A stretch of DNA of 36,461 nt from an uncultured Clostridia bacterium. Its GTDB lineage: Bacteria > Bacillota > Clostridia > TANB77 > CAG-508. The translations under genes were made by a program, and so were the position numbers. The stretch covers positions 1 through 36,461 of the forward strand of contig CANRAM010000007.1 in the NCBI GenBank assembly GCA_947628605.1, written 5' to 3'. The notes below the pieces were generated by a model. The model saw nothing but the letters and a program-made list of their open reading frames with translations, was not told the DNA's origin and did no database searches. Within the stretch, counting starts at the first letter, position 1. Each line of letters begins with the position of its first letter. Positions 35,682-36,461 of this stretch are shown here, one piece after another.

Positions 35682-36458
35682 TTACAATTTCTCTATTTCT
35701 TCCTTTGTTAATTTCGTTACCTTAACTATTGTTTCAATTTCTATTCCATTAGACTTCATTTCTTTTGCAATTTTTACAGTTGTTTCTTTTTCTCCTTGTT
35801 CATATGCATAGTCTTTTGCTGATTCTTGGTCCATTTCCCATAGCTGTAGCCTTAGGTTTAGAGCTCTTATTTCTTCGTCTGATAGTATTTTTTCTATTTC
35901 ATCGTTTGCTTCTTCTATTATTTCGCTTTTCTTTTTTGCCATTTCTATCAGCCTCCTATCCTCTGAATCTATTAACGCTAACCAACATTCTAACTCATTT
36001 GCTAACTCTGGCTTGCTTTTTCTGAATTTTGGTAGTTCTATGAAGTGATATTTTACTTCGTTTATTACTTCGTAGTCTTTATGTTCTTTTGCTACTGTTA
36101 CTGTTTCTGTATGGTATTCCGGTACATCTAATATGTTGTAGTTTAGTATGTTTATTAGTATTATGGGTTTTATTTTTTTGTATTTGTCTCCTCTTTTTAG
36201 TTGCTCTAATAGTAACATACTTCCATATAATGTTGTCCTTTCTTTTATATCGCGGTTATCTCTTAATTGTAATTCTATATTTACTATTTTTCCACCGTCT
36301 ATTGTTGCTTTTATATCTAGTCTTCCTGTTTTTCCTTCTTTCATTATTGGTAGTACTCCTACTTCTTGTTGTACCTCTGCTTTCGTTATGTTTGTGTTTA
36401 ATACTGCTTTTAAAAAGCTTATTAAATATTTTTCATTCTCTTTTTTGCCAAAAAACAT
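35682..36458 (-). CDS. Rpn-family (PD-(D/E)XK nuclease / putative transposase-like) protein, 5' end cut by window end
   Basis: GRLDIKATIDGGKIVNIELQLRDNRD...DDEIRALNLRLQLWEMDQESAKDYAYEQGEKE. Confidence 0.8.
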   Translation of the reverse strand: MFFGKKENEKYLISFLKAVLNTNITKAEVQQEVGVLPIMKEGKTGRLDIKATIDGGKIVNIELQLRDNRDIKERTTLYGSMLLLEQLKRGDKYKKIKPIILINILNYNILDVPEYHTETVTVAKEHKDYEVINEVKYHFIELPKFRKSKPELANELECWLALIDSEDRRLIEMAKKKSEIIEEANDEIEKILSDEEIRALNLRLQLWEMDQESAKDYAYEQGEKETTVKIAKEMKSNGIEIETIVKVTKLTKEEIEKL

Positions 36459-36461
36459 TTT
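36061..36461. repeat. Direct repeat of window positions 1..401 (Rpn-family gene copies)
   Basis: Nearly identical by eye with roughly nine substitutions, same orientation. Confidence 0.8.

Overview
AT-rich Firmicutes/Clostridia-type chromosomal window. Minus-strand housekeeping genes run minC, mrdA/PBP2, mreD, mreC, mreB, radC, DUF4321, M23 peptidase, ftsH, tilS, MNT/HEPN pair, dnaB, rplI, GT39, gdpP. Plus-strand genes are mecA-like, spoIIR and two Asn-rich small ORFs. There are two giant DUF11/SdrD-B-like surface proteins, two prepilin-like proteins, and two near-identical Rpn-family (PD-(D/E)XK) genes at the window edges. The main observation: 11 genes, many of them conserved housekeeping genes, are broken into ORF fragments, and every join except one late prepilin join is a +1 shift located exactly at an in-frame CGG codon. 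Skipping the C and reading the following GGN as Gly restores the conserved protein. I located 23 such sites and verified the frame arithmetic at each. In intact genes every CGG I traced was out of frame. This looks like a genome-wide decoding rule: CGG is effectively not an Arg codon, and CGGN is read as one Gly with +1 frameshift. One additional frame break, at the 3' end of the second prepilin gene, does not follow the rule.
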